DNA from: Pseudomonas karstica
Lineage (GTDB): Bacteria > Pseudomonadota > Gammaproteobacteria > Pseudomonadales > Pseudomonadaceae
Reading direction: 5' to 3'
Length of the DNA: 64,000 nt
Assembly (NCBI RefSeq): GCF_009707515.1
Contig: NZ_WLYI01000009.1
Location: forward strand, 89,374 to 153,373
The notes below the pieces were generated by a model. That model made no database searches. It was not told the DNA's origin and worked only from the letters and a program-made list of their open reading frames with translations. Positions 26,592 through 37,034 of the stretch are shown here, in pieces (within the stretch, counting starts at the first letter, position 1; every line of letters begins with the position of its first letter). Made by a program: the position numbers and the translations under genes.

Positions 26592-29537
26592 TTATTCGCT
26601 GTCCAGGTGCATCGGTGTAATGACTCGACCATCCTTCTGCGCCTCACCCAGGTTGGCATCAATGAAGTAAACCCGGTCATCCTCCAACTGCGTCTTGTCT
26701 ACCAGGTAGTCCTTGATAGCGCTGGCGCGATCTTGGCCCAGTTGACGTAGCAACACTTCACTGGCGCTCCAGAACTTGATCACGCCGTCTCGTAGCTTCG
26801 CTGTGCGGTCGTCGCGGCTCAGGTCTTTCCACTCGGCCGGGGGCTGTTGTTTCAGGCGTGTGCGGTAGATGCCCTCCAGCAGCGGTGCTTTCGTGCTTTC
26901 CGGCACTTCTAACAGCGACGCCTGGGCCGGGACTTTATCGCCACGGCGCTGGAGCATCTTGTAATAGTTGTACTGGTATTCACGTTCCAGTCGTTGCTCG
27001 GCCAAGAGTGGCCCGTCACTGCTGGCGGCGGCGGTGCCTTCGATTTCCAGGCGCAGGGTCGGGCGCTCCTTGAGTGCCTTGGCCAAGGTGTTCAGTGCCG
27101 ACTCGGAGTCCTTGCCCAGCTCGCTGGAGCCCGCGGCGAAAGACACGTTGCCGAGGTCTTCCGAACCTGCGCCGGTAACCAGCCCACCGATAAACTTGAA
27201 TGGCGCTGTGGCCGCACGCACTACCAGGTTGCGCAGGGTCTGCCAGACAATCGGCATCACGCTGAATTGCGGGTTGTTCAAGTCACCCGTCACTGGCAAC
27301 TCAATGGAGATCTTGCCGTCGGTGTCTTTGAGCAGGGCAATTGCCAGGCGGATCGGCAGGTCAACGGCATCGGAACTGTCGACTTTCTCACCCAGTTGCA
27401 GTTGCTCGACCACTACTTTGTTTTCGGCCTTCAACTGTCCCTTGGTGATGACATAGTGCAGATCCAGATTGAGCCGGCCCTTGCGAATACGGAACCCGGC
27501 GAACTTACCGGAATAAGGGGTCAAGGCGGTCAGTTCGACTCGTTTGAAGCTGGTGGCGATGTCCAGTGCCGCCATTGGATCAAACGGATTCACGCTGCCT
27601 TTGATGGTCACCGGCGCGTAGCGGTCCACCTTGCCCTTGATGTCGACGCTGGCCGGTTTGGCCGCGCGACTGTCAATGGTGCCGATCTGGCCGTTGAGTT
27701 GTTGGATGGCCGTGGCGAAGTTCGGGGTCAGGCTGAAGTCGGCAAAGTTGGCCGAGCCGTCATTGATCGCAATCTGACCAATATGGATACCCAGCGGTTT
27801 CTCCTTGCTGGTCGCAGGTTTGGCCGCCGTCTTGGCGCCGCTGTTGGCAGGCTGGGGAATCAGCAGGTCGTCGATGTTGGTGGTGCGGTCATCATTGATC
27901 ATGAAGCGCGCGTAAGGTTGCAGCAGATTGACCTTGTCGATGGACAGGCTGTTGCCGTGTTGATAGTTCACGCCTTCCAGCACCAGGCGCTGCCATTTCA
28001 GGAAGTCGCGGGTCTTGAGGGTGTCCAGGGTATGCAACTGGTCCACCTGGGCGCGGCCGGTGACCTGGAAGGCCAGGGGCTCGGTGCTCTTGAGGTTTAC
28101 ATCGAGGTTGCTGCCGAGCATGCCGCTGCGAAGTTCCAGGCGAATGAACGGGCTGATATAGGACTGGGCGACCCGTAGGTCGATGTCCTTGGTGTCTACT
28201 TTCAGCTTGGCACTCACCGGGTTCAGGTTGACCTCGCCGGCCGCCTGGATCTTGCCCTGTTTACCCAGGCCAGTGTCGAGCTTGAGGGTGAAGGGGCTTT
28301 GGTTGAGGCTGTCGAAATTCTGCAGGTCGACGTTCAGCGGGCCCAACTCCAACGCTACCGCAGGTTTTGCCTGGCGATCAGCCAGATGGACCTGGTAATT
28401 GCGCAGTTGGACGTCCTTGAGCAGGACCTGCCAGGGTTTGCTGGGTGCAGCAGGTGCAGGTTTTGGTGAGTCTGCAGTGGCCGCTGCGCTAGCGGGTTCG
28501 GGGGGAGTGGCAGGTTTGCTCGGCTGGCTGGCGAACAGTTTCTGCCAGTCCAGTTGGCCATCGGCCTCGAGGGCAGCCCAGGTTTCGAGTTTGTTGCTAC
28601 GGATCTTGCCTACGATCACTTGCTGCTTGGCCAGGTCTACCGTGGTTTCGCTGACGTCCAGGCGCTCCAGGCGGGCCAGTGGCCGACCATCCGGCGCTTT
28701 GATGGCAAACGGTGAGATGCTCACCGAGGCATTGGTCAGGTTCAGCTCGGTTTCTTTGGCCAGGTTCAACTTGTAGTCGGTGCTGAGGTTAAGGATGCCG
28801 TCTTCCAGAACCAGCGGCAGGGCATCTCGTACATACGGCCACCAGACTTTCATCTGGCCGTCGGTTACCTTCAATTTGCCCTCGGAAGCAATCGGCACCA
28901 GGCTGAAGTTGCCGGTCCAGTCGATCTGGCCACCTTCAGGGCCTGCGGCGACGAGGGTCATGTCGGCGTTGTCTTCAGGCAGGGTGCTGAGGTTTTTCAA
29001 CTCGAAATCGAGTTTGTCGTAGAGAAACTCAATGGGCTCACTGGGACGCAAATCCTGGAAGTGCACGTAACCGCCAGCCAGCTTGATGCGCTCGATACGC
29101 AGCGGGAACGGTTTGGCGTCGGGATCCGTCGGGGTTGGCTCGCTGGGAGGCAGTTTGAACAGTTGCGCCAGGTTGAGAGTACCGGACTTGTCGAACAGCA
29201 GTTCGGTCCGGGGCTTGTCCAACTGCACATCGGCGAGGTGCAGGACGCGGGTCCAGAGACTGTCGACCTGCAAGTTGGCGTAGAGTCGTTCAAAACCCAC
29301 TTGCTCCTTGCCGGGTTCGCCGATTTTCAGGCCCCACAGGGTCAGTTCAAGGCTGAACGGATTGAGCTCGATACGCTCGATGCGGGACGGCACCGTGGCG
29401 TAATTAGCCAGTTGTTGATTAGCTACGCGAAGGGCGATGCCAGGTAGTATCAGGAAGCCCAGCAAGCTATACAGTGCAAGGGCGGTCAGCAAGGCGCCAG
29501 CGGCGCGAGTCAATCCTTTGGGCATGTGAGACGCCAT
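26592..29537 (-). CDS. Large DUF748/AsmA-like envelope protein
   Basis: 981 residues. An N-terminal membrane anchor (about 12-35) is followed by a very long beta-rich region with repeats of the DUF748/AsmA type (for example FSLELTLWGLKIGEPG, VDRYAPVTIKGSVNPFDP). The last third has an OmpA-like segment (NVSFAAGSSELGKDSESALNTL, about 800-820) and ends with a helical tail. AsmA-like proteins are implicated in phospholipid transport between membranes; that role is inference here. The start is uncertain between residues 1 and 5 (29537 or 29525), as neither has a clear Shine-Dalgarno. Convergent with the BON gene. Confidence 0.85.
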   Translation of the reverse strand: MASHMPKGLTRAAGALLTALALYSLLGFLILPGIALRVANQQLANYATVPSRIERIELNPFSLELTLWGLKIGEPGKEQVGFERLYANLQVDSLWTRVLHLADVQLDKPRTELLFDKSGTLNLAQLFKLPPSEPTPTDPDAKPFPLRIERIKLAGGYVHFQDLRPSEPIEFLYDKLDFELKNLSTLPEDNADMTLVAAGPEGGQIDWTGNFSLVPIASEGKLKVTDGQMKVWWPYVRDALPLVLEDGILNLSTDYKLNLAKETELNLTNASVSISPFAIKAPDGRPLARLERLDVSETTVDLAKQQVIVGKIRSNKLETWAALEADGQLDWQKLFASQPSKPATPPEPASAAATADSPKPAPAAPSKPWQVLLKDVQLRNYQVHLADRQAKPAVALELGPLNVDLQNFDSLNQSPFTLKLDTGLGKQGKIQAAGEVNLNPVSAKLKVDTKDIDLRVAQSYISPFIRLELRSGMLGSNLDVNLKSTEPLAFQVTGRAQVDQLHTLDTLKTRDFLKWQRLVLEGVNYQHGNSLSIDKVNLLQPYARFMINDDRTTNIDDLLIPQPANSGAKTAAKPATSKEKPLGIHIGQIAINDGSANFADFSLTPNFATAIQQLNGQIGTIDSRAAKPASVDIKGKVDRYAPVTIKGSVNPFDPMAALDIATSFKRVELTALTPYSGKFAGFRIRKGRLNLDLHYVITKGQLKAENKVVVEQLQLGEKVDSSDAVDLPIRLAIALLKDTDGKISIELPVTGDLNNPQFSVMPIVWQTLRNLVVRAATAPFKFIGGLVTGAGSEDLGNVSFAAGSSELGKDSESALNTLAKALKERPTLRLEIEGTAAASSDGPLLAEQRLEREYQYNYYKMLQRRGDKVPAQASLLEVPESTKAPLLEGIYRTRLKQQPPAEWKDLSRDDRTAKLRDGVIKFWSASEVLLRQLGQDRASAIKDYLVDKTQLEDDRVYFIDANLGEAQKDGRVITPMHLDSE

Positions 29538-29634
29538 CTATGTCGATCAAGAAGTGCCTTGGAGTATGGCACGGGTTTGCGGTTCCGAAGAACAATGCCT
29601 TTATTCCTGCTAGTCGACTCTTTCAGGACGAGTC

Positions 29635-30651
29635 TTACAGCTGCAGGATCAGTGTCTTGAGCGGCGGCTGCTGGTCCTGGGACGGAAAGTCCGCGCCAGG
29701 TGCCATGATTTGCCAATCGCGGACCGGTCGCCCAGCCTTTTCGGCGCAGCGCAGCACCTGGTTGCGCCAGTCGTCCATGCTGACTTTTGCCAGGTTGTTG
29801 CAGCAGATCAACACGCCATTGTCGGCGGTGGCCAATAGCGCCGGCTTGAGCAGGCTTTGGTAGTCGCGCAGCAGGTCGACGGTACCGAAGGCGCTTTTGG
29901 CCCAGGCTGGTGGGTCGAGCAACACCAGGTCATATTGGCGTTGTTCCAGGCGTGGGTAACTGGGCAGTTTGTGCCCACGACGCTGGGTGATTGGCAAACC
30001 GGCCAATTGGCGAATCGCCGGGAAGTAATCGGACTGCACAAACTCCATCTCCGGTAATTGCGGGTTGAGTTGGCTGTTTTCCCGACCGACCGCCAGATTG
30101 CCTTCAGCGAAATCCAGGTTGCACACTTCACGGGCACCGCCTGCTGCTGCGCTCAGGCCCACGCCACAGGTGTAGGCAAACAGGTTCAGGACGCTTTTAT
30201 CGGCGCTGTGGTCCTTGACCCAGCCGCGGGTATTGCGCAGGTCGAGGAACAGCAGCGGGTCTTGCCCGGCATGGCGGCCACGTACGCGGTAATTGAGGCC
30301 CCATTCGTGGCCGACCAGATCATCCAGGGCGGTGGGTTCAGCGCGGTAGACCGTGTCTTCCCGGTCGATACGCGAGTTGCCCCGGGAGCGGTCGTTGTAA
30401 ACCAGCAGCAGCTCCAGGCCCAGAGACTGGTTGATGATGTGATGCAGTGTCTGCAATGCATCGCCATCCAGCGATTGATGGAAGCTTTGCACCAATAATT
30501 GTGGGCCATAACGATCGATCGTCAGGCCGCCAGCGCCTTCCTGGCTGCCATGGAATAACCGATAGCAGTCGGTGCCTTGCTGGTGCAGCTCTTTGATCAG
30601 GTCTTGGCGGTGATCGAGGGCGGCGCGCAGCGCCTGATTCAAGGAAGACAT
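29635..30651 (-). CDS. Class I SAM-dependent rRNA methyltransferase (RlmI-like, no PUA domain)
   Basis: 338 residues. The C-terminal Rossmann methyltransferase has the SAM site LNLFAYTCGVGLSAAAGG (about 155-172) and the catalytic-type motif LLDPPAWAKSAFG (about 247-259). The N-terminus matches the COG1092 family (RlmI and the C-terminal half of RlmL), which makes m5C1962 or m7G2069 in 23S rRNA; the specific target here is unknown. No PUA domain is seen at the N-terminus, unlike E. coli RlmI. Reads in the same direction as acsB but is separated from it by 105 bases. Confidence 0.85.
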   Translation of the reverse strand: MSSLNQALRAALDHRQDLIKELHQQGTDCYRLFHGSQEGAGGLTIDRYGPQLLVQSFHQSLDGDALQTLHHIINQSLGLELLLVYNDRSRGNSRIDREDTVYRAEPTALDDLVGHEWGLNYRVRGRHAGQDPLLFLDLRNTRGWVKDHSADKSVLNLFAYTCGVGLSAAAGGAREVCNLDFAEGNLAVGRENSQLNPQLPEMEFVQSDYFPAIRQLAGLPITQRRGHKLPSYPRLEQRQYDLVLLDPPAWAKSAFGTVDLLRDYQSLLKPALLATADNGVLICCNNLAKVSMDDWRNQVLRCAEKAGRPVRDWQIMAPGADFPSQDQQPPLKTLILQL

Positions 30652-30756
30652 GGAGCGCGCCTTGCTGGGTGATGGGGGCGCAGGAGTTTAACAGCTATGG
30701 CATGGCGCCTGTACCGCTGCCTCGGCAGCGGTACAGGTTTCACCGAGTGGGGTTTC

Positions 30757-32694
30757 CTATCGATTCAGGCGCTTATCGATCAGGCCATCGACCACCCCGG
30801 GATCGGCCAGGGTCGAGGTATCTCCCAGGCTATCCAACTCGTTGCAGGCAATCTTGCGCAGAATGCGCCGCATGATCTTGCCGGATCGGGTTTTCGGCAA
30901 GGCCGGCGCCCATTGGATCAACTCCGGTTTGGCGAAACTGCCGATTTCTTTGCTGACCAGATCCAGCAGGTGTTTTTTCAACGCATCGCTGGGTTCCACG
31001 CCGTTCATTGGGGTAACAAAGGCATAGATGCCCTGGCCTTTGACGTCATGGGGGTAACCCACCACAGCGGCCTCTGCCACGCTGTCGTGAAGCACCAGGG
31101 CACTTTCCACTTCGGCGGTGCCAATGCGATGGCCAGAGACGTTGATCACATCATCGATGCGTCCGGTGATCCAGTAATCGCCGTCCTCGTCCCGCCGCGC
31201 ACCGTCGCCGGTGAAGTAGTAGCCGGGGTAGGGTTTGAAATAGGTGTCGATCATCCGTTGCGGATCGCCATACACACTGCGGATCTGTCCGGGCCAACTG
31301 GATTTGATGGCCAGCACGCCGCTGCCGGCGCCACTGATTTCCTTGCCTTGTTCATCGAGCAACACCGGCTGTACGCCAAACATTGGCTGAGTGGCACACC
31401 CTGGTTTGATCCGCCGAGCGCTGACCAGCGGGCTGAGCATGATGCCGCCGGTTTCGGTTTGCCACCAGGTATCCACAATCGGGCAGCGCTGTTCGCCCAC
31501 TGCATTGAAATACCAGTCCCAGGCTTCGGGGTTGATCGGCTCGCCAACACTGCCCAGCAGTCGCAGACTGGTGCGGGAAGTGTTCTCCAACGGGCCATGA
31601 CCTTCACGCATCAGGGCGCGCAACGCGGTCGGTGCGGTGTAGAAAATATTCACCTGATGCTTGTCGATCACCTGCCAGAACCGTGAACTGTCCGGATAGC
31701 TCGGCACCCCTTCGAACATCAGTGAGGTCGCACCGTTGGCCAGTGGCCCATAGACGATATAGCTGTGCCCGGTGACCCAGCCGACATCGGCGGTGCACCA
31801 GAACACTTCACCGTCGCGGTAGTCGAGCACGTACTTGAAGGTCATCGCCGCTTGCAGCAGGTAACCGCCGGTAGTGTGCAGGACCCCCTTGGGTTTGCCG
31901 GTACTGCCGGAGGTGTAGAGGATAAACAGCGGATCTTCTGCCTCCATGGGCTCGGGCGGGCAGTCATCGCTTACGGCATCCAGCGCTTGCTGATATTTCA
32001 AGTCACGCCCTTCAACCCAACTGACCGCTGCGTCGGTACGTTGCACCACCAGTACGGTGCTGACATTCGGGCAACTGGCCAGGGCTTTATCGACATTCTG
32101 TTTCAGTGCAACGGCTTTACCGCCGCGTACACCTTCGTCCGCAGTAATCACCGTGCGGCAATCAGCGTCGAGAATACGGTCGCGCAAGGCGTCCGGCGAG
32201 AACCCACCAAACACCACCGAGTGCACCGCGCCAATGCGCGTGCAGGCCAGCATCGCGTAGGCGGCCTCCGGGATCATGGGCATGTAGATACACACGCGAT
32301 CGCCTTTTTTAACACCACGACTTTTCAGCACATTGGCCAGGCGGCAGACGTTTTGATGAAGTTGGCGGTAGGTGATTTTGGACGATTTTGTCGGATCATC
32401 ACCTTCCCAGATGAAGGCCGGTTGTTCGGCGCGTTGGGCCAGATGCCGATCGATACAGTTATAGCTGACGTTCAACTGGGCACCGGCAAACCATTGGGCG
32501 GCTCCGGTCTTGATGTCTGATTGCTGGACGCTGTGCCAGGGAGTGATCCAGTCGAGAAAGCGCTCGGCTTGTTCGGCCCAGAAAGTGTCAGGGTGCTCGA
32601 CGGATTGGCGGTAGAGGCGTTGGTAGTCCTCTTGGCTGAGCTGCGCAGCCCGGCGGACGGCATCGGCGGTGGGAAACGTGCTGATATCGAACAT
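30757..32694 (-). CDS. acsB: Acetyl-CoA synthetase (AMP-forming)
   Basis: Converts acetate, ATP and CoA into acetyl-CoA. 645 residues, full length for Acs. The P-loop-like motif [19 protein letters not shown] lies near 263, the WWQTETGG substrate-pocket motif near 413, the hinge segment [20 protein letters not shown] near 497, and the C-terminal [11 protein letters not shown] (about 604-614) holds the lysine that is acetylated in regulated Acs enzymes. AAGGA lies ahead of the ATG. The place next to pgi matches acsB of P. aeruginosa. Propionyl-CoA synthetase is a less likely alternative. Confidence 0.93.
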   Translation of the reverse strand: MFDISTFPTADAVRRAAQLSQEDYQRLYRQSVEHPDTFWAEQAERFLDWITPWHSVQQSDIKTGAAQWFAGAQLNVSYNCIDRHLAQRAEQPAFIWEGDDPTKSSKITYRQLHQNVCRLANVLKSRGVKKGDRVCIYMPMIPEAAYAMLACTRIGAVHSVVFGGFSPDALRDRILDADCRTVITADEGVRGGKAVALKQNVDKALASCPNVSTVLVVQRTDAAVSWVEGRDLKYQQALDAVSDDCPPEPMEAEDPLFILYTSGSTGKPKGVLHTTGGYLLQAAMTFKYVLDYRDGEVFWCTADVGWVTGHSYIVYGPLANGATSLMFEGVPSYPDSSRFWQVIDKHQVNIFYTAPTALRALMREGHGPLENTSRTSLRLLGSVGEPINPEAWDWYFNAVGEQRCPIVDTWWQTETGGIMLSPLVSARRIKPGCATQPMFGVQPVLLDEQGKEISGAGSGVLAIKSSWPGQIRSVYGDPQRMIDTYFKPYPGYYFTGDGARRDEDGDYWITGRIDDVINVSGHRIGTAEVESALVLHDSVAEAAVVGYPHDVKGQGIYAFVTPMNGVEPSDALKKHLLDLVSKEIGSFAKPELIQWAPALPKTRSGKIMRRILRKIACNELDSLGDTSTLADPGVVDGLIDKRLNR

Positions 32695-32756
32695 GGGAAA
32701 TCCTTATTCTTGTTTTGCGACAAGCAATAAAGATGCACTCAGTGGCGGATGGGTTC

Positions 32757-32786
32757 AAGGCCAACGTCCAAACGGACGTTGGCCTT
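32757..32786. terminator. Perfect 13-bp hairpin after pgi
   Basis: AAGGCCAACGTCC and GGACGTTGGCCTT around a four-base loop, just past the pgi stop and ahead of the acsB promoter region on the reverse strand. The T-tract is short (CCTT), so termination efficiency is uncertain. Confidence 0.65.
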
Positions 32787-32798
32787 TGGCGACTCAGA

Positions 32799-34463
32799 TC
32801 AACCGCGGTGACGACCGCGGAAGTAATTGATCAAACCCTGGGTCGAAGGGTCGTCGGCCGGTTCTTCTTCAGTACCGGTCAGGCGGTTGTAGACGCCTTT
32901 GCCCAACTCCTTGCCCAGCTCCACGCCCCATTGGTCGAAGGCGTTGATGCCCCAGACAACGCTCTGCACGAACACTTTATGCTCATACATCGCCACCAAT
33001 GCGCCCAGGCGTCGAGGGCTGATGCGCTCGACTACCAGGGTGTTGCTAGGACGATTGCCCGGGATCACCTTATGCGGCGCCAGCTTCTCTACCTCGGCCT
33101 CGGGCATGCCTTTCTCACGCAGCTCGGCTTCGGCTTCGCTGAGGGTCTTGCCTAGCATCAGCGCCTGGCTCTGGGACAGGCAGTTGGCATACAGCCACTG
33201 ATGGTGGTCGGACACTGGGTTGAAGCTGACGATCGGCACGATGAAGTCGGCTGGGATCAACTGGGTGCCCTGGTGCAGCAACTGGTGGTAGGCATGTTGG
33301 CCGTTACAACCTACGCCACCCCAGATAACTGGACCTGTGTCGGTGGTAACCGGCGTTCCATCTTGACGCACGCTCTTGCCATTGGACTCCATGTCCAGCT
33401 GTTGCAAGTGCTTGGTGATGTTACGCAGGTAGTGGTCATACGGCAGGATTGCGTGGCTTTGCGCGCCCCAGAAGTTGCCGTACCACACGCCCAGCAGGGC
33501 CAGTAGTACCGGCATGTTCTGTTCGAACGGCGCGTTCTGGAAGTGCTGGTCCATGGTGTAGGCACCGGACAGCAGTTCCTTGAAGTTCGACATGCCGATG
33601 GCCAGGGCGATCGGCAAACCGATGGCCGACCACAGCGAGTAACGGCCGCCGACCCAGTCCCACATCGGGAAGATATTTTCTTCGCGGATCCCGAAGGCCA
33701 CGGCTGCCGCGTTGTTGCTGGAAACGGCAATGAAGTGGCGATACAGCTCGGCTTCCGAGCCCCCTTGAGCCAAGTACCACGCACGGGCGGCCTGGGCGTT
33801 TTTCAGGGTTTCAAGGGTGTTGAAAGACTTCGACGAGACGATGAACAGCGTTGTCTCGGCACGTAGCTTCATGGTCAGTTCATGGAACTCACTGCCGTCG
33901 ATGTTCGCCAGATAATGGCAGCGCACGCCTTTTTGGGCGTAGGACAACAGTGCTTCGGACACCAGTTCCGGGCCGAGGAATGAACCACCGATACCGATAT
34001 TCACGACGTCAGTGATCGGCTTCTCGGTGTAACCGCGCCACAGGCCGTCGTGGATTCGACCCACCAGGTCGGTGATCTGGTTCAGCACCTTGTGCACGTC
34101 GGGCATGATGTTCACGCCATTGACTGACAGCTTGTCACCCACTGGGCGGCGCAAGGCAGTGTGCAGCGCCGGGCGGCCTTCGGAGGAGTTGACCGGTTCG
34201 CCGTTGAACAACGCCTTGATCGCGCCTTGAAGGTCGACTTCCTTGGCCAGCCCCACCAGCAGGTCGCGGGTTTCGCGGGTGATCAGGTTTTTCGAGTAAT
34301 CGAGGAACAGCCCGCAACTGCTCAGGGTGAACTGGTTAAAGCGCTGGGGGTCGGCATTAAAGGCTTCGCGCATGCTGAAATCCTGCATGGCTTGGCGATG
34401 TTGATTGAGCGCTTGCCAGGCGGGCAGAGCGGTAACGTCATGTGGGGTGCGGTAATACGCCAT
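32799..34463 (-). CDS. pgi: Glucose-6-phosphate isomerase
   Basis: Interconverts glucose-6-phosphate and fructose-6-phosphate. ATG at 34463 ([24 protein letters not shown] upstream) gives 554 residues, usual for pseudomonads; the open frame further upstream has no family similarity. Motifs include [19 protein letters not shown] (about 152-170), the catalytic glutamate region [20 protein letters not shown] near 350, and the C-terminal [16 protein letters not shown] near 510. A 228-base gap separates it from panC. Confidence 0.97.
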   Translation of the reverse strand: MAYYRTPHDVTALPAWQALNQHRQAMQDFSMREAFNADPQRFNQFTLSSCGLFLDYSKNLITRETRDLLVGLAKEVDLQGAIKALFNGEPVNSSEGRPALHTALRRPVGDKLSVNGVNIMPDVHKVLNQITDLVGRIHDGLWRGYTEKPITDVVNIGIGGSFLGPELVSEALLSYAQKGVRCHYLANIDGSEFHELTMKLRAETTLFIVSSKSFNTLETLKNAQAARAWYLAQGGSEAELYRHFIAVSSNNAAAVAFGIREENIFPMWDWVGGRYSLWSAIGLPIALAIGMSNFKELLSGAYTMDQHFQNAPFEQNMPVLLALLGVWYGNFWGAQSHAILPYDHYLRNITKHLQQLDMESNGKSVRQDGTPVTTDTGPVIWGGVGCNGQHAYHQLLHQGTQLIPADFIVPIVSFNPVSDHHQWLYANCLSQSQALMLGKTLSEAEAELREKGMPEAEVEKLAPHKVIPGNRPSNTLVVERISPRRLGALVAMYEHKVFVQSVVWGINAFDQWGVELGKELGKGVYNRLTGTEEEPADDPSTQGLINYFRGRHRG

Positions 34464-34691
34464 CGCTGCGGGTTTCCTTTTTATTACGGGGACTGCCTCT
34501 AGGACACTTGAAAGCCCGGAACGTCCGGCTTTTTTTATAACGAAAACGATGAAGCGCCAGGTTCTGGTCAACGCTAAAAATAGCGTAGGGCGGTTACATT
34601 AAACCTAGCGTATCGATCTGTCTTGGCTTTGTCTGCGCTGTGGCCGGTACTTTTTTATACCGGCCCATCAGGCAGTGCAACGGGCGGGGGG

Positions 34692-35546
34692 TTATGCGCC
34701 CAGGTTCAAGTGCAAGTTGTCGATCAGCCGGGTAGCTCCCAGATACGCCGCCACCAGGATCACCACGTCGCGGTCCTCGGCCGTGGCAGGGCGCAGGTGC
34801 AGGCCCTGGCGGACTTCCAGATAATCCATGCGCAAGCCGGCAGCTTCGATCTGTTGGACCTGTTCTGCGCGCAGCTTGGCGAAATCCCGGTCGCCGGCTT
34901 CGATCGCTGCCGCGATCAGGCTCAGGCTGCGGTACAGCACGGGTGCGATTGCCCGCTGTTCTGCGGTGAGATAGCCGTTGCGGGACGACAGGGCAAGCCC
35001 GTCACCGGCGCGTACGGTTGGCTCGCCGATAACCTGGATCGGCATGTTCAGGTCATGCGCCATGGCACGAATGACCGCCAGTTGCTGGTAGTCCTTCTGG
35101 CCAAACACGGCCAGGTCCGGCTGTACCATGTTGAACAGTTTGCTGACCACGGTCGCCACACCTTCAAAGTGCCCGGGACGGCTGGCGCCGCAGAGTCCTT
35201 CGGACAGATGTGGGACGCTGACGCGGGTCTGGCCGGCCATGCCGTCGGGGTACATTTCTTCGACGGTGGGTGTAAATAGCAGGTTGCAGCCGGCCTGGAG
35301 CAATTTTTCCTGATCCGCCGCCAGGGTGCGAGGGTATTTGTCCAGGTCTTCGCCCGCGCCGAATTGCAGCGGGTTGACGAAAATGCTCGCCACCACGAAG
35401 TCCACCCGCTGGGCAGCCTTGCTCACCAGCGCCGCATGGCCACTGTGCAGGTTGCCCATGGTTGGCACGAAGCCGATGCGTTTGCCCTCGCTGCGGGCGC
35501 GGGCAACGGCAGCTCGCAGTTCGCGTACGGTGTTAACGGTGTTCAT
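34692..35546 (-). CDS. panC: Pantothenate synthetase
   Basis: Joins pantoate and beta-alanine in an ATP-dependent reaction, the last step to pantothenate. 284 residues. [16 protein letters not shown] (about 27-42) carries the HIGH-like nucleotide motif; [12 protein letters not shown] (about 150-161) and the [21 protein letters not shown] segment (about 175-196) hold substrate residues and the KMSKS-like loop. Its ATG overlaps the panB stop by four bases, so panBC form a coupled operon. panD is not beside it in this window. Confidence 0.97.
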   Translation of the reverse strand: MNTVNTVRELRAAVARARSEGKRIGFVPTMGNLHSGHAALVSKAAQRVDFVVASIFVNPLQFGAGEDLDKYPRTLAADQEKLLQAGCNLLFTPTVEEMYPDGMAGQTRVSVPHLSEGLCGASRPGHFEGVATVVSKLFNMVQPDLAVFGQKDYQQLAVIRAMAHDLNMPIQVIGEPTVRAGDGLALSSRNGYLTAEQRAIAPVLYRSLSLIAAAIEAGDRDFAKLRAEQVQQIEAAGLRMDYLEVRQGLHLRPATAEDRDVVILVAAYLGATRLIDNLHLNLGA

Positions 35547-36343
35547 GCAGAGAATCCGTGTTCGATGCCTGGGAAGGTAACGGCTTTGACTTCAGTGACG
35601 TAGGCGCTCAGGGCGGCCTGGATGTTGTCCTGGCCGGCCATGAAGTTCTTCACGAACTTCGGTGCACGACCGGTCAGCGCCAGCCCCAGCATGTCATGCA
35701 GGACCAGGACCTGGCCGTCGGTATCAGCGCCTGCGCCAATGCCGATCACCGGGATCTTTACCTCCTGGGTGATTTCCGCCGCCAACTCGCTGGGAACACA
35801 TTCCAGCACAATCATCGCGGCACCGGCTTGTTCCAGCGCGATGGCATCGGCGCGCATCTGGCGTGCCTGGGCCTCACTGCGGCCCTGGACTTTATAACCG
35901 CCGAGAATGTTGACCGATTGTGGCGTAAGGCCCATGTGTGCACAGACCGGCACGCCGCGTTCGGCCAGCAGTCGAATCGGCTCGGCCAGCCAGGCCGCGC
36001 CTTCGAGCTTGACCATGTGCGCACCGGCCTGCATCAGTTGGGCGCTGTTGTTCAAGGTCTGTTCGACTGTGGAGTAAGCCATGAATGGTAAGTCGGCGAT
36101 GATCATTGCCCCATCGTTACCGCGCTTGACGCTGGCGACGTGGTAAGCGATCTCGGCGGTGGTGACGGGCAGGGTGCTGTCATTCCCTTGTAGAACCATG
36201 CCCAGGGAGTCGCCCACCAATAACACTTCAACCCCGGCTTGGCAGCAAGCCTGGGCGAAGGTGGCGTCATAGCAGGTCAGCATGGTGATTTTTTCACCCT
36301 TGAGTTTGAGGCTCTGCAAGGTGGTCAGGGTAATGTCTGGCAT
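35543..36343 (-). CDS. panB: 3-methyl-2-oxobutanoate hydroxymethyltransferase
   Basis: First committed step of pantothenate synthesis: transfers a hydroxymethyl group from methylene-tetrahydrofolate to ketoisovalerate. 266 residues, a TIM barrel. Motifs: [18 protein letters not shown] (about 43-52), KLEGA near 114, and [18 protein letters not shown] (about 198-215). It is the first gene of panBC. A possible promoter on the reverse strand (TTGACT at 36515-36510, GACTAT 17 bases on) lies about 140 bases upstream, next to four TGTTAC repeats. Confidence 0.97.
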   Translation of the reverse strand: MPDITLTTLQSLKLKGEKITMLTCYDATFAQACCQAGVEVLLVGDSLGMVLQGNDSTLPVTTAEIAYHVASVKRGNDGAMIIADLPFMAYSTVEQTLNNSAQLMQAGAHMVKLEGAAWLAEPIRLLAERGVPVCAHMGLTPQSVNILGGYKVQGRSEAQARQMRADAIALEQAGAAMIVLECVPSELAAEITQEVKIPVIGIGAGADTDGQVLVLHDMLGLALTGRAPKFVKNFMAGQDNIQAALSAYVTEVKAVTFPGIEHGFSA

Positions 36344-36522
36344 GAAAAGGGTCCTCGTTCAGGCGCTTGGAAACAGCGAGTAACGCGCGTGAGTCTTCGT
36401 TTATACAGGCGCACTTTCTTGAGTATCAGTGCTTATAAGGCCTGGATTGCGCCCTTTAGCGCCGGATTGGCGGCAGCGGGACGCCTATAGTCGTGAGGAG
36501 GACCCGGGAAGTCAATTGCATG

Positions 36523-36562
36523 TGTTACCGCATTGTTACGGACTGGGTGTTACCTCTGTTAC
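36523..36562. repeat. Four TGTTAC direct repeats upstream of panB
   Basis: TGTTAC occurs at 36523, 36534, 36548 and 36557 (spacings 11, 14 and 9). The same hexamer, paired with its inverse GTAACA, forms the presumed CbrB enhancer at 39574-39624. The cluster lies just upstream of a plausible panB promoter, so it may be an operator. No sigma-54 promoter was found next to it. Confidence 0.4.
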
Positions 36563-36648
36563 TGATGCGATTCAGCAGGGGGAGTCATTCAAAAGGGTGT
36601 CGAAGGTCACAAATAGATGTGAGAGCCAGGCATGCCTGCGAAAACTTG

Positions 36649-37014
36649 AAGCCGCTGGCGCAGCCTGCGATCGGCTGCGCAGCAGTCGTTTGGGCCTTGA
36701 GATTGCTGAAGGTCCTGCGGCCCTTATCGCAGCCTCGTGCCTCGGCAGCGGCTACAAAACCGATCACCGATCAACTGTAGCCGCTGGCGTAGCCTGCGAT
36801 CGGCTGCGCAGCAGTCGTTTGGGGTCTTGAGATTGCTGAAGGTCCTGCGGTCCTTATCGCAGCCTCGTGCCTCGACAGCGGCTACAAAACCGATCACCGA
36901 TCAACTGTAGCCGCTGGCGCAGCCTGCGATCGGCTGCGCAGCAGTCGTTTGGGGTCTTGAGATTGCTGAAGGTCCTGCGGCCCTTATCGCAGCCTCGTAC
37001 CTCGGCAGCGGCAG
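36649..37014. repeat. Three tandem REPIN-like units (129/130-base period)
   Basis: Units begin at about 36651, 36780 and 36910. Units 1 and 2 contain a GCCGCTGG start, a perfect or G-U hairpin of the type GCGCAGCC-N7-GGCTGCGC, a middle part with GATTGCTGAAGGTCCTGCGG, and an inverted end CAGCGGCTAC (36746-36755, 36876-36885) mirroring the GTAGCCGCTG start. Unit 3 is cut short at its end. A 22-base linker AAAACCGATCACCGATCAAC separates units. This is the two-inverted-REP layout of REPINs, here tandemly amplified. Confidence 0.85.
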
Positions 37015-37034
37015 AAACCAGGCCTCCGTTCGCG

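Larger units (their letters stand above)
36344..37034. other. panB-folK intergenic region
   Basis: About 690 bases without a gene I can support. From left to right: the presumed panB leader and promoter (to about 36515), four direct TGTTAC repeats (36523-36562), roughly 85 bases with nothing recognised, then three tandem copies of a 130-base REPIN-like unit (36649-37014) up to the end of folK. Open frames in the repeat block are by-products of its GC-rich repetition. Confidence 0.7.

Noticed and set aside
30697..31686. Forward-strand frame opposite acsB
   Set aside because: Antisense shadow of a certain gene, with no ribosome site.
36429..36830. Open frames across the panB-folK gap
   Set aside because: They are produced by the tandem REPIN-like repeats and change frame between copies.
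36649..37014. Tandem repeats considered as a CRISPR array
   Set aside because: The 130-base units have internal inverted REP ends and near-identical content throughout, with no variable spacers and no cas genes.
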